From Vespula vulgaris (Eukaryota; Arthropoda; Insecta; Hymenoptera; Vespidae): DNA of 64,000 nucleotides. This document shows, piece after piece, positions 13,388-26,589 of this stretch. The notes beneath the pieces were generated by a model. The model made no database searches. It had not been told where the DNA came from and was given only the letters and a program-made list of their open reading frames with translations. How positions within the stretch are numbered: the first letter of the stretch is position 1; the number at the start of each line of letters is the position of its first letter. The stretch is taken from contig NC_066593.1 of NCBI RefSeq assembly GCF_905475345.1, positions 7,627,274-7,691,273 on the forward strand. The letters run 5' to 3'. Made by a program: the position numbers and the translations under genes.

Positions 13388-15535
13388 CGTATGTCTTCAC
13401 GATGAAAGGGTTAAAAAGTATCGTCGGCTTCGAGCTCTTTTATCCGCAAAGTACTCGCGCGTGGTACGTCCTTAGAACCGTAGCCTTTCTCTATTTTTAC
13501 TCTTCTTATATAATGTCAAAGGATAGAAACGTTTCTATCTTGTTCTATGTAAAATCTTGCTTGCCGTACGCTTTCGGTCACTGAGTTGTACGATCAAAAT
13601 TTCGAAATGCGAAAAGCGAGAGATAAAAGAGAGGGGAGGGGAAAGGGGAAAATAGAGAGAGAGAAAGAGAGAATAGTTGGCAATATATTTTGAAAAAGTT
13701 GTTTATTACATAAGTAAATATCTGTTGTATATCTATATAATATTTAAATTATCCAATAATTATTGGACTCGTACAAATACAAATATAATTTGTAATAATT
13801 TTGATAATCGTACAAATCGAATAGAAAAATATTTGACCGTCTTAACCTCAGTGACATAAGGACTACAAGAGTTTCTATTTATCAGAAATCGGAAATTTGG
13901 CTGCACCGACGACACTGCGGAAAGATTACCACGACAGATGTAGCTGATTGTCGAGAGACTAGATTCTCTAGGTCCCTTCCTGTGCCAAAAATCTTTTCTA
14001 CGATTCGTTAACGCGTTGCTCATGACACAAACTGTTTAGTGACTTTCGACTTTATATTCTCCTTTTTATCGTTCATAAGATAAACGTCGGTTTAATTTTT
14101 TTTTTTTTTCAATAATGTGACTTTATTAGGGAGATAGAAGAAGTTGGATATAAATATACAAGACGAGACACGTTTCGAGTTACTTTTAAATTACGTATAC
14201 TTCGTATGAAATGATCGACCTTCAAATCATCCGGACGTCTTCACCTTTAAAGAAGTTTATACTGTATGTAATATCTGTCTCGAAATCATGTAAACACGTT
14301 ATATGCTTGACTCTGTTTATATATACGGAGAAAAAGTTTATTGCCATTAGTCGAGGATCATCAGTCGCGTAGAATACATCTAGATTATATAAAATCGAAA
14401 TTGTTAATTCAGCGGCATCGTATTATACGTATCGTATCATATATAAATTAAGAACTGTGCGATATATCAATTTCTTAAATATTACGTCAGCAATTTATAT
14501 CTCCTTCCAACGGATTGTTCTTAAAGATTTATTCAATTTTTTCCATGATCGATCTTTGGACTCGTTAAATATAACTCGGTGTTTTTTTTTTCTTCTTTAT
14601 TTTTTCTCTTTCCCCTTTTTTTTTCTTCTTCTGTTTGCTGACTATTAGCCTATAAAAAGTATCAAGACTAATTCGCGTAGGAGAGAAAGACGAATGTCAG
14701 AGAAATAGGACAAGAATAAAAGGATTAAAAATGGATGGGAAAGGCTAATACTAGCTAAGTCTGTAGTTATAACGCTTCTAATGTGACACATGATATGACA
14801 TATATACATACATATATATATGTATATGCGTGTACGTATATATCTTTGTATTTATGTATGTGTGTACTCATCGCGAATGTCGGTATGGATCATCGACGTT
14901 ACGTAAAGAGGCCTCGATTACGTGAAAAACAGCTTTGCTTGAACGAAATAAATGGACTTTTTCTAATTCTTCGACCTTGAAAGTTTCGGATAACTCGAAG
15001 ATCGAACGAATTTAAATAGATTAATGTCGATATAACGAAGTTTTATCGTCGCCCTTGAATTAGTTTTTCGTTGAGACGAATTTCTCGAAAGTACTTATAA
15101 CGATTTATGAATTCTCCAAGTCCAAAATATCGGATACAGCTTTTTTTTTTCGTTTTTTCTATTTTGTAATTCCCCGACGGATTCGTGGTATTACATATTC
15201 AGAGTTCGGTGCTGCCCAAGAATACGAAAGCATCCACGAACGAATTTGTTACGAGTTCGAGTTCTGAATAGACCGAGGTATCACAAATGCAGACAAAAAG
15301 ACGACAACGATATAGCGTTCACCTCTGCGTACTCTGCAAACTGATCTGGAATGGAATAGAGAAAAAGAGAGTGGGAGGTGAAAATACAAAACAAGATAAT
15401 GTACAAAAGTGACGTAACATGTCCTTTTTCTTTTCAAAGAATCCTTTTCCGGCTTCTCCCGGCTTCGTAATTTTATGTCGACGTGGAAAATTTTCTACGT
15501 GTAGGTACGTAGCGTACGTGACGATATCGTTACAA

Positions 15536-15538
<3 letters not shown>

Positions 15539-15566
<28 letters not shown>
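15539..15566. repeat. (CT)14 microsatellite
   Basis: Perfect CT repeat followed by CTATTT units. Confidence 0.95.
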
Positions 15567-15568
<2 letters not shown>

Positions 15569-16054
15569 TTCTCTATTTCTCTATTTCTCTTTCTTCGATA
15601 ACACGTTATTATCTTCTACTGAAATAGACAGAAGGAATTATTTTTTCTTATGTAGTAATGATATCATCATCATTTTTATCAAGATTCTAAGATTGATTCT
15701 TATTGATTATTTATAATTAATTATCTTCTATGAAAAGTATTGTATCTAAAGTAAACGATAATACACTCGATAAAACAAAGTGACCTTTAATGTTCTCGAT
15801 AACTTCTACGATTTGATTTAACCAGACGTTGTTTTACCAAAGCAAAACAATCTCGAACGGGGATGGATTGAATTGCCGGAAAAAGAAGATAGATAAAGAG
15901 ATAGATAAAGAGAACAGCAATTCTTTAAATCGATTGGGCGAGCTTGTTCGCGAGATGGAATCGTAAAATTATGATTCTTCGCGGTTTCGGACGAAGTCTG
16001 CACTCGCGACATTGCAGAAGAGGGAGAGAGAGAAAGAGAGATGCAGGGTGCGAG

Positions 16055-16185
16055 AGGAAAGAGCTTTCGAATTGATTTCGTCTTTTCGCCGCGGGTGTTT
16101 TACGTTCGATTCGGTGCGGCCATAAATTTTGGCTAACTTAACCGTTCAACCGGAAAGCTTTCTTCGTTAATGCCTCGAAGCAGTT
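16055..16185. other. Complex island with Hox-like site
   Basis: Non-repetitive sequence of higher GC containing CGCCGCGGG, GCGGCCATAAATTTT (an Abd-B/Cdx-type ATAAA core) and two AACCG-containing motifs near 16138-16152. It stands out from T-rich flanks and could be a conserved noncoding element. No reading frame of note crosses it. Confidence 0.25.
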
Positions 16186-17885
16186 CTGCCTTATTTCTTT
16201 TTCCTTTCCGCTCGTTCCTATCTTTCTATCCTCGTTCAATTTTCATTTTTCTTTTTCAATATATCGACTCCCATCCCCTCTTTTTCCTCCTCCCTCTTCG
16301 TCCCTTCACCCTCTTAAATTTTCCTCGATTTTTCGTTTGATTTTTAAGAGAATTCAAATACATCGTTCGTTGCGTTCGACGGACGTTGCTCTCACCAAAC
16401 GAACTTATTAAGATATTTCAAGTTCTCTTAACTATTACTACGACTAGTTCTACTACTATCGTTACTACTAATAGTAATAGCAGTAACTACCATCATCATC
16501 GTTTTCCGCAAGAAAGATTCTTGCTTCTTGGTAACTTATTCAATCGCGTTATACTACGGTCTAAAATCTGACGAAGTTTCACGAGTCGTTCATTTTTTGA
16601 ATAACTTGCAACTTTATATTTCTTATCCGCTCCTTCTCGCACTTATTATCGCTTGGTTCGGATCGATTAAACGATTCTTCCTTTGGAGTTTAAAGAAAAT
16701 CGTTGAAGAAGTTTCGAAAGAGATAGAAAACGTGCGAGAAAGTTGAAACGTGGCGATAATGGTGAAAAGAGAGAAAAAGAAAGCGAATATCGAAAGATGG
16801 CGAACACGTTCTCTTGTCGTTTCGAATCCATATACGGTATGTCGTTACGTATATGATGTGTTGTATTAAGGGACCGAACAAATTCTTGCGTAATAAGTGA
16901 GATTCCACAGATTATAAAGAAACGAATGTTCGTAAATATGTAAATGAAATACGAGAATGATGATCTACGTAACAAGTAAATATGTACGTAGTAGCGAACA
17001 TGGAACTTTTTTTTTATTTTTTATTTTTTTTTTTTTTTAGACACGTGGCAAAGACGTACGTCGTTACGGATTTTTTCTTCTTTTTTCTTCTTCTTTCATA
17101 AAAAAATTTGCAACCAACTGATGTCGCGAAAATCGATAAAGTTGCAAGTGAATCGAAATGCGCGTACCATTCAGAGATGGCGCGTATACGATATTAGTTT
17201 ACATTCTTGCTGATGATACGTTTTGCGTCATTGACTGCATTTTATTCTTATCTACGTTCTTAGAATGTTTCAACTTCATTTAGCAACGATTAATGAATCG
17301 TTAATTTTTTTTCTTTCTTTTTTCATTCGTCGTTTGCAAGATTTAGAACGATTTGCGGTTTTGAATTAGTTGTGATGTTTAATATTAATTGGAATACTCG
17401 ATACCTTGCTAATTAATAATCTGCATTTAATAGGAACCATTGGTCTCATTAGAAACATAACAGATTCAAAGAGTAAAAGCTTCAAGATCGATACTGTGAT
17501 ATTAAAGCTTTCATTTATATTAGAGAGAAGGTAAAACGTTCATTATATTTTATCCACTTATATTATATAATATTATTATTATCATATATTATATATACAT
17601 ATATAAGACTTCAATAATAAGTAAACTAATTATAATATTCTTATAAAATGTAACGAGTAAAAAGTATGTGATAAGAAAATAACACCGATACAATTTTTAC
17701 TTCTATACGAGTCAAATCGAATGAATAAAGTTAATTATTGCCCGCGTTATTACGAACCTTGGCACGTGCAGCTTTTATTCTGAAGTGAGAATGAGAAGAA
17801 CATGGCCAGTAGATTGTCCAAACGCACGTTAATCCACTGCTCTAATAAATTTGAGTTACGAATGTAGAGAGGGAGAAGATCTGCA

Positions 17886-17888
<3 letters not shown>

Positions 17889-17931
<43 letters not shown>
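17889..17931. repeat. (TC)21 microsatellite
   Basis: Perfect pyrimidine dinucleotide repeat; source of Ser-Leu and Arg-Glu false frames on the two strands. Confidence 0.96.
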
Positions 17932-17941
<10 letters not shown>

Positions 17942-20790
17942 TATTGCGAACCGTACACGTTCTAATGGTGTCTGATTCTGCAACGACCGTCTCTCCTATC
18001 GTTCGAGATAGTCGTGTGTGCCTTGGCCGGACCTCATAATTGCGCCAACGACGTAATCTACAAGAATAAATTGAGATTCTGGACCAACTTGGATCGTTCG
18101 TTGTTTTCGTCTCTCGTCGAGTAGGTTAAATTATGTACATGGAAGAAAATGGCAAATTTCGTGGTTCCTGTCGTCAAATTTTCTCTCCATCTTAAAAGTT
18201 TACTTTTCTTCTTGCCATGATAGAAGATAATGATGTAATGTAGAAATAATAATCACGATCATTGTTAAGATACGATTTGTTTATTTCGGTTGATTGGTCT
18301 TTCGGAAGCTTAGAAAGTCGATTCGCATTTTAAAAATGCTGGAATGCGGTAGAACTGCTTGAATAGTTGAAGAAAAAAAAGAAACTGATTTATTTTACAC
18401 ACACACACTTGTTCATTACGTACTTATATGGGAAATTATTTTTGTGTAATAATACTTATTTAAAAGCTTTAATCAACATTTCCAATAATCGTAAATATTG
18501 ATACTTAATTAAAATGTTCAGTAGAATTATCACCTTCACGTATATGTGTATGTATGTATGTATATATTATATAAATAATATTTAAATAAACATATAATAT
18601 ATAAATAAACATTTATAATATATATATATATAAGGAGAGAAAGAGAAGTTGTTTCTAGTTATTCTATTTCCAGTTAAGCGATATGACGTTCAGCGACAAC
18701 GTATTCCAATATGAAAATAGATTTCATCTTGCAATTAGACTCTTGCGGATAACCCGAGGAAGTTATCTATAAACCTGAGTAATTTAAGCAAGATCTCTAA
18801 CGACCATAATATCGAGTGTCCTCGATTTTCCGTTGATTATAATCGTTATCACTCGTTCCTTCTAATAAGAGGAAAGTTGTAAAAAGAAATCACGAAGGGC
18901 GTTGAAGAATCAATGGTGATCGTATAACGTGTTTTTGCGTAAAGTCGAAAGTGGGACTCCTTGAAGCAAAGAGAGAGAGAAAGAGAGAGAAAGAAAGAAA
19001 TAAAGATAGATTGAAAGAGAGGGAACAACCGTTGTGTTGTAAGAGCAAACTGTTACGGTACCCACGTGAACGGTACTCTCATTACATACGATCAACTTGC
19101 TGTAAATACCGTTGGAAGTTGAGATCCGAGCATGGATTATGAAAAAAAAAGTAAAAAATAAAATGAATAAAATAGAAAAAAAAAGAAATATATATATATA
19201 CACACAGATAGATGGCGTACGTCATACGATATCGTGTGTTTCATGAAAATTCGATACCCTTGTAATTTATGGTAAATCTAAACTGTCAGATATATCGAGA
19301 GCGTAAATATTGAAATAATTCATAGCTATGTATTCGAGATCGATCAGTAGAATAATAGATCGATCGTTTACATTATATTCACTAGATAGAACGAATGTAA
19401 TCGAATTGGTTTGAATAAAGGCTTCGTTGATGATCGAAACTTCGATTTTCTTCATCGGTTTTATTAAAGTTCGATCATAACGGTATAGAGTAGGTGGAAA
19501 TTCGTCTCGCGTGGTCGTTCGATGGTTGGACGTTGGACAAGGTTTTGCTCTTAGAATAATGGTACTCAAGGTGAAAATTGTTGCGGGGAATAAGCTTTCA
19601 GTCTTCTTTTCTCGTCGAGCTCGAAATGCTCGTTTATAATACTTGTCTTACTAAATATACACTTAGAGACATAAACGCACAACGCACGCATATAAACGCA
19701 CGTATAAATACGTATTATCGTGGTAGTACAGTAGAGAGTCCCATTTTGCACGTGTCGAGCTTATTCCTTACGTCAAATGAATCATTTCGTTCGTTCGTAG
19801 ATCGACGAGACTAAAGCTTTGTTATTAAAAATCGAAGCAGTATTTCTACGTATTTGTGCGTTACACTTTACATACACACAGATATCTCTCGACTATTAAA
19901 AATTATCATGAAGAATGGAAGCTCCGCTCTACTTCGCAATACTTCGTGTACAAAACGGTCAGACCAACTTTTATATTTACTCTCTTATTTTGTCTCTTCG
20001 CATCAATCGCGTTCTAGATTTTCTCGTGGAACTTTGCAAATAATATCCTATTTGTTAGCATAACGCAAACAATTTCTAAATACGAATTAATATAAATTAA
20101 TGGAAAATAGCTTTCTCAAATATTTGTTTTCTTCTTGTTTTGTATTGTAGCGTGGATATACGCGCGTACATACGATTACAGATATTCTCCATGTTTTTAC
20201 ATATTTTGCATTAATGCCTTTAGTGATCTATTATGTATATGTATATCTATATCTATGTATATGAAAATCTATTTTGCGAACGTAGACGCAAACGATACGG
20301 AAGAAACGATCGACCTTATCTTTTAGCCCGATATGCGGTTTTATGATAGTTCTCGAGCTATCCAATACTCGTACGATAGTGGATTAGTGTGCTTTGGGTA
20401 AGAGCTACGCTGTATAGTGGATGAATTTACGCCCCGCGAACTTAGGATGGAGGAATTCTTGGAAAAGATCCAGGTTAAAACGAATATGGAATGTGGAACG
20501 TCGGAGTGAATTCTTTCGCGAAAAGCATAAGTGCTGGATGATCGTAGGATAATGTTTTGTGCTTGTTCGCTTCGGTAAATCGTACCAGTTAAATGCTCCG
20601 TTTTCCTTCATTTCCAATCTAATGCTCGACGAAATTCATATTCGATATTAAATGACTGTACGATATTTAACGATCTGTTTTCTCGTTAAAACCATTTCGA
20701 ACAAATGTTTTTTACCTATACGTTTCGAATCGAGAGATTGGGAGCAATCTTCGGAGAAGCAAATAATTTATATTAAAAAAGAAAGAACAG

Positions 20791-20818
20791 ATAAATAAAT
20801 AAATAAATAAATAAATAA
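20791..20818. repeat. (AAAT)7 tetranucleotide repeat
   Basis: Seven ATAA/AAAT units in an otherwise A-rich stretch. Confidence 0.95.
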
Positions 20819-21930
20819 AAAAGAAATAGTAAATGCAGTAGAATTAATACCGATCGACCACCACTCGATTTCGATTACTGCATTATCCTGTTGATAATTC
20901 GTGTTGATATAAAAACGATGTAAAAACTGCGTGAGAGAAACGATCGATTCCAAGCATAAGGTGCAATTAGTCGTCTTAACGTTTTGTCATTGTCTACACG
21001 CGATATCTACTCGATGATTTGTTTCTATTATTTGAAAGTAGGACGGACGTACATAGGTCTTTGATTTTATAAACGGACGCGCGTGATAAATGATTCGTAC
21101 AAATACATTTCAAGAACATATGTAAATACATGTTCTCTAATATTTTTAAATGTAAAAAAAAAAGAACTGTTTTAATTATTTCCATGATTATTCATGGCCA
21201 TTCGCATTGAAAAGAAGACAATTTTGTGATATTTTGATCACAAAAATGACATATTTTCGTATTACAATATTTCATAGTTAATTACAATGTATAATCATGT
21301 GATTTATGTAAGAAGAATCGTATATACATATTCCTATCTTAGTTATCAACATGGAAAAAAAAGACGCGTATCCTGTTTATACGTATTACTAAAAAAAAAA
21401 AAAAGCAGACATATTCGTAAAAAGCTCCTACAAAATTCATGTCTTCGTTTGTTCGGTGGGATTGCATGGTTCTTTCGAAACTTATGTATATTCATTCGAT
21501 TTTATCTTTACGCGTAGTTCTTATTTAGAATATTTGGTTTTCCGGCTTCTTTATCTTCTTCAATTTCCTACCGATTCCTATGAAATATTTATACGGTTGC
21601 GCGTCACGAATATTCGTAAAAAAAAAAGAAGTATCTTCTCTTTCTCTCTCTCTCTCTTAAAAGGAACATCTATCTCAGATTTTGTCGTGAATCGCGATAT
21701 ATTACCGTTGCATTTGCTTTTAGGAGGACATAGAGTGACTCATTTCTCGAAGAGTTGCTTTCAAAAGTTCCGACTATCTTGTAGAGCTCTTCCGAAGCAT
21801 GACAAAGCAAAAGTGAAGTAAAATGGGAAGAGCGGGTACTTTTTAAAGTTACAAGATGCTCGACTATGCGAATCAATCTGTCCGTAAAGTTCGTCGAGAT
21901 GTAGGGAAGAAGGAATTGGGCAAAATTGGG

Positions 21931-22017
21931 GTGGGAAAAGACTCAATTTTAGTCTCGGTGATACGCCAGAACAAAGTGGGGAGGGAAAGGACTCAATTTT
22001 AGACTCCGTGATACGCC
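21931..22017. repeat. Two-copy 50-bp-period duplication
   Basis: A 37-bp block at 21931-21967 recurs at 21981-22017 with four mismatches; the shared core is GACTCAATTTTAG followed by GTGATACGCC. The first copy has a small hairpin potential (AGACT/AGTCT) that the second has lost. The flanking sequence (21880-22160) is G-rich and unusual for the region. Function unknown. Confidence 0.85.
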
Positions 22018-23619
22018 GAGGACCGATTTGAAATAATCGTGAAAGGGTGAAATGGTTGGTAAGGGAAGGAAGTGGTAGCAACTCGAAGGACGTTGGGAAA
22101 TTGCGATCGGCGAAATTACCGTTGCTTTTCGGCAAATTTAGTGGATGGGGATAAAGAGGAAGAGCTCTTGAGAGGAGGGCTACTAAACTTTCTCCTTTCT
22201 CGATCGTTCGAGTTTAACCGGCTTGTGCAATCTATGGTTATGTATTTAAGTGCACGGGGCTTCTACGCAAGACGCATGTAAAATGGAGAACCAATTGCTT
22301 TCGATGGTGTCACGAGTTACCGATAAATAAATATTTAATTGCTCGTTTAAACTAGAATACAATTCGATTGCGATGTTCTCTAACTGGAAACAAATTTACT
22401 TTTGCTTTCGATAGATTCAACGACGTTGATTACGAATAAAAAGTTTGTTAATAGTGTCCCATAGAATTTTATTGTATTTTATCCGAGAACAATCGATGTA
22501 ATTTTCAACAACTTTTATAGATCTCCTACTAATGTCTAATCAGATTTGATAGAATCATTTTGAAAGCGGATTTCAATTCAACGAGACAAATATATACCGA
22601 GAAGTCATTTTTGATATATTCGAAGAGTTCGTTACTCCGGAAAGTTACTATATATAATAATTGATCGGATTAACGTCGGTGAACATAATCCGAAATTTAT
22701 CAGGATAATTTGCAAGTCCGTTGCTATCATTCGCGCATAATTTTGATGGAAAAGTTGAACTGTCCGTTTGAATCTCCTGATAAATTTGTCATTTTACCAC
22801 AAGGCGAAATGCGATAAAACTCTCGATTGGGAAGTTTTTGAAATGATAAATTTAACAGATGAAAGCTTTGGGAACGATTAAGTCGAGCGAATATTTTGGG
22901 TCAAACGTTAAAAGCTGCTCGAAGGGTGGTGAATTAATTCGATGGGTCCGCGCAATGTATACTTTAAAAAACCATCGTTACTGTCACGTGTACGTTGTTT
23001 CTGTTCGCGATGGAAACTGTTATGTTTACAGAGAGAAACTATTGACACGTATGAGATAAAAAATAATAGAAGGAGAAAGAGAGAGAAAGATATATATCTC
23101 TCTCTTTGCTAAACGAATGAGAGTATCCAAAGAGTATATCGAATTGAGCCTTCACTTAAACAATATTTACGATCGCCCATCTATCAAAATGAAATAAATA
23201 TCAATAAATCTCAAATCAAATTTACATATCACGATTACTTTCGACAATCTTTTGATACAATTCCATTTCCTAATAAGTAAATATCTATCGATAAATTTGA
23301 CATGACATAGAGGAATAGTGTGTTCGTTAAAGCGATTTTATACGTATTTCAAATGTAATCAACATCATCGATAACATGATAGCAATAATAATAATAATGA
23401 AAATGCCGAAATAATGATAAATTGTAAAGTGATATTTAACATTTTTCAATGGTTTCATTTGATACGAGAAGTTAAGGTTAATTTGTACTGTTCAACGTGA
23501 AAGTTTATCGATCGTTCGACTTTATATTTATGTCAATCATAACTCTTTACTATACAACAACGTCTATTACTCGTACGAAACAAAAATTTTGCGATGGTTA
23601 CCTACCAACATTGTTCCTA

Positions 23620-23654
<35 letters not shown>

Positions 23655-24540
23655 ACCAACGATCGAATAATTAAATTTTTGTTGGAAACGTTTTCACGAA
23701 TACCGGGAATATTGCTAAACGCAGCCATGCACTATTTATTGTCGAGTATATGTAAGTATATATGTGCGTATATCCTTGTAATATACAAGTGTAAGCGTAG
23801 AGGCAGTTAATAGAGTAAAAATTCGTGGCACTACGAAATGCGAAACGCGCTCTCTTCGCAAGAATAATTACATGCGAGTTGCCCAGAATATTTCGGAAAC
23901 GTGCGTAATTAAACGCAACGCGCGAAATAATATTCAACGTGCAAAGTGTAACTATATGTTAACGCCTCTCTCTCTTTCTCTCTCTCTTGTCGTTTGAAAC
24001 GTGCTAAATCAAAATTTCTATCCTCCAAAAGAGCTTGTATTAACGCGTAATAACGTACGAACGTTCTCTACATTTGGCCATGAAATATTGAATTTCACTT
24101 GAACGTGTAGTGTGAATCACATCGTCGCGCGAAGTGTGCGAATCAGATCTCTTCTCGCGCGAGGTGTGAAATTCTTTTTATCTGAGTTGCTGGAACGATT
24201 GAAAAAATATATTTATCATGACGAACAGTAGAAATATTATCTTTTATATCATACAATTTATAGAAATTTAAGGAATGAAATTCGTAGAACACGTTCACAC
24301 GTTCAAAACTTCCAAAAACTTTGAGAATTCGTTCGTTAGATAATTCGATCTTCGTTTCTCTCTCGTTAATCGCTCGTACTCGAAAAAGAAAAAGAAAAGA
24401 AAAAAAAACAAAACAAGACAAAACAAAAATCATTAAAATGTTACACGCTATAGGACTCTTAGTGTGTTACAACGAAATTATCTTCTTTTTCAGTCGATAG
24501 AAACGAGGAACGAAATTTAGCGGTAGAAGATTTGCGGTAG
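22018..24540. other. Noncoding spacer
   Basis: Unique, mostly AT-rich DNA with a 28-base poly(A) run at 23625-23652 and a short CT run near 23967-23988. 22018-22300 is moderately GC-rich but contains no convincing frame. No gene or RNA seen. Confidence 0.55.
23625..23652 (+). repeat. Poly(A) run, 28 bases
   Basis: Uninterrupted A tract. The upstream 60 bp show no AATAAA signal and no target-site duplication is evident, so I do not call it a retroposed tail. Confidence 0.9.
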
Positions 24541-24898
24541 ATAAGAGGAGAGCGCTCAGACTCAACGCTTTTTCGTTTATGGCTTTTACGATATACACTT
24601 GCGTATGAGCTTATGTGTGAGCGAGCGAAAGAGATATTGGAAGTGAAGCAACGCCATCCCTAACGGAAAAACGATTATCTTCACGCTCGGCTTAGCAGCG
24701 TCCCTATTTGCAAGCACGGCGATCCTCGTTCGATGTCGCTCGTCGAAACTCTGCAAGCGAGGGAAATTTCACGGATTTGCGATTCCCTCGCAGCAGTGCA
24801 CGTTTTCGACGGAATCTAAATGTGACATATAGTCGAACTCCGGAAAGATCCGGTCGAACTTTTTTGCTTGCGTGGGAATCCTAAATTCGCTTGCCGTG

Positions 24899-24900
<2 letters not shown>
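24540..24900. other. CpG-rich complex island
   Basis: Non-repetitive and CpG-rich, with GCGAGCGAAAGAG, TTATGGCTTTTACGA (Hox/Cdx-like cores), CGCTCGGCTTAGCAGCG and a GGAAAGATCCGG segment. A (GA)n repeat follows at 24902. It is a candidate regulatory element or untranslated exon; there is no open frame above about 40 codons that looks real. Confidence 0.3.

Positions 24901-24901
<1 letters not shown>

Positions 24902-24930
<29 letters not shown>
24902..24930. repeat. (GA)14 microsatellite
   Basis: Perfect GA repeat ending in a G/A-rich tract. Confidence 0.95.
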
Positions 24931-24933
<3 letters not shown>

Positions 24934-25914
24934 AAGGGAAAATAGTTCGTGACGAAGATGAAAAAGAAGAGCGTTGAACGATGTGCGATATAGTATATTC
25001 TTATTGAAAAAAGAAAGTAAAAGAAAAAGGTTTGTAATGTACTCTTTCTTTGTTAGGATTTTACAACCTGAATTTTTCTCTTATTTTGATTGTCATTTAC
25101 AATCGATCGTTTCAATCGTATCTAAATCGGTTTTACGTTCTCTCTTTAAAATATCTCGTTCCTTTTTTTTTTTTTTAACAAATTCCATTAACATTTGTTT
25201 GTCCATCTAAAAGAAAAGAAGAGAGAAAAATGTAGAAAAAGAACGAAGAATCAAGAATGAACTGAGAAATAAGAAGAAAAAAAGCGTTATCTCGTTAAGA
25301 GATACAAAAGAGATTTCTTTGGGAATGTTATTTTTTGTTTATTTTTTATTTTTCTTATTCTTCTTTATTTTGTTTTCTCTTGTTACGCGAGCTACTTATA
25401 CTTTACGTTTTTCTTTCTTCATTTACGCGCGTTAAATAAAGTTTTACTCGCGTGGAAAAGGAGGAACGTGATAGTTAAGAGTATATGAATTAAACATTTT
25501 GACAACAAGCGCGTAAATATAAAGGAAGTTGGTTATTTCCTTTTGTTTTATTTTCTTCTTCTCTCTCTCTTTTTTTTTTTTTTTTATCATAATTCTTTCC
25601 TTTTTTATTTTTTTCAACAGACCTTTACGCGTATGTTGAAAAATTAATTCTCTAACTTCTTTGTTGTATCCTTTCGTCATTGGATGTCGTCGTCGTTTAC
25701 GTCGGGGTTTTTAATTCCTTTGTCAACGTGAAAGCGTAGAAAAGTAGTAAATGAAAAAATCTCAATGGAAAACGGTCAATTCAAAGATCGTAAGTGCCAA
25801 AAGAAAGAGTAGGGTAAATAGCTCTTAAATGAACAAAGTCTATGACAAAAAGCAAAACGACGGACTTTTTTTTATTCTCTCTCTCTCTCTCTCTCTCTTT
25901 ATCTCACTCGCTCA

Positions 25915-25983
<69 letters not shown>

Positions 25984-26518
25984 CTTCTCTTTCTTTCTCA
26001 TTCTCCAACTCTTGTCTTTCAGACGAGAATGCAAATTGTTTAAACCACTCGACGTGTGATCCAATTACGTAAACTTGTAAATTTAAGCGACACGCGTCCG
26101 AGAGTTTCCCTCGGTTTCGAACTTTCGAACAGACCTCTTCCCTTCGTGATTACGTTGAAAGTGTAAAATGACTGGTAACGTAGCAAGGTTTAATCGTTCA
26201 CGCTCGATCGACTAGAAAAATAATCGGAAAACTGCACTTGGGATCCTTGCAATTCCAAGTTTTTCGCTAGTTTGAAAAACTTTTGTATAAAGTGCTTGTA
26301 CGTCTTCGAGAAACACCGTTAAGCTAACCGGAACTAACTTTCCTTGTCATTTACGAGCTGTTATGAACCAAAAACTACTTGTTTTTCGACCAATCAACGA
26401 TATATTTGATTATCATAAATAATTATATTCTTTGCTAGATTCTTCCTTCATTATTCTGTCTTTTCCGTTTTTTTTTTCATTTTTTTTCATTTTTTTTCCT
26501 TTCATAAAATGGCAAGAT
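24931..26518. other. Noncoding spacer with long CT block
   Basis: A/T-rich with purine or pyrimidine tracts, then (CT)n at 25877-25983. A strong acceptor-like TCTTGTCTTTCAG ends at 26022 directly after the CT block. 26090-26400 is unique and moderately complex without a frame. No gene supported. Confidence 0.5.
25877..25983. repeat. Interrupted (CT)n block
   Basis: Two long CT runs (25877-25898 and 25921-25983) separated by CTCACTCGCTCACTC-type interruptions. Generates two overlapping false Ser-Leu frames. Confidence 0.95.
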
Positions 26519-26589
26519 ATTATTTATCGTTCAGATAATCTCAAGGATATTATTTGTCCTTGCAGATTATCTGAAATTGTTAAAATAAT
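26519..26589. other. Long imperfect hairpin, pre-miRNA-like
   Basis: The core stem pairs 26530-26547 (TTCAGATAATCT then CAAGGA) with 26557-26575. All 18 bases of the left arm pair, with one bulged G on the right, and the loop is nine bases. Beyond a small internal loop, a further seven or so A-T pairs can form between 26519-26525 and 26582-26589. Size and shape fit a small RNA precursor, but I recognise no known microRNA in either arm and transcription is unknown. The left arm and loop each contain a copy of GATATTATTT (one just outside the stem), so the hairpin may stem from a local duplication. Confidence 0.45.

Larger units (their letters stand above)
16186..21930. other. Noncoding spacer
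   Basis: Pyrimidine-rich at 16190-16330, then unique AT-rich DNA. Includes (CT)n at 17889-17931 and AT-rich low-complexity DNA at 18540-18640. An AAAT repeat lies at 20791-20818. An E-box CACGTG lies at 19063-19068 between two copies of ACGGTAC. The frame 16528-16746 translates to a hydrophobic segment plus a charged helix but starts at TTG and has no recognised homologue. No gene supported. Confidence 0.55.

Noticed and set aside
16528..16746. 72-codon frame with a hydrophobic segment and charged tail
   Set aside because: Start is TTG, length is at chance level, and no homologue is recognised.
17811..17834. GATTGTCCAAACGCA matches the 5' part of miR-219
   Set aside because: No complementary arm (TTTGGAC-type) lies within about 80 bp on either side, so no precursor hairpin can form; the match stops before the mature 3' end.
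23625..23652. Poly(A) run as a possible retroposon tail
   Set aside because: No upstream polyadenylation signal, no target-site duplication and no recognisable upstream retrocopy.
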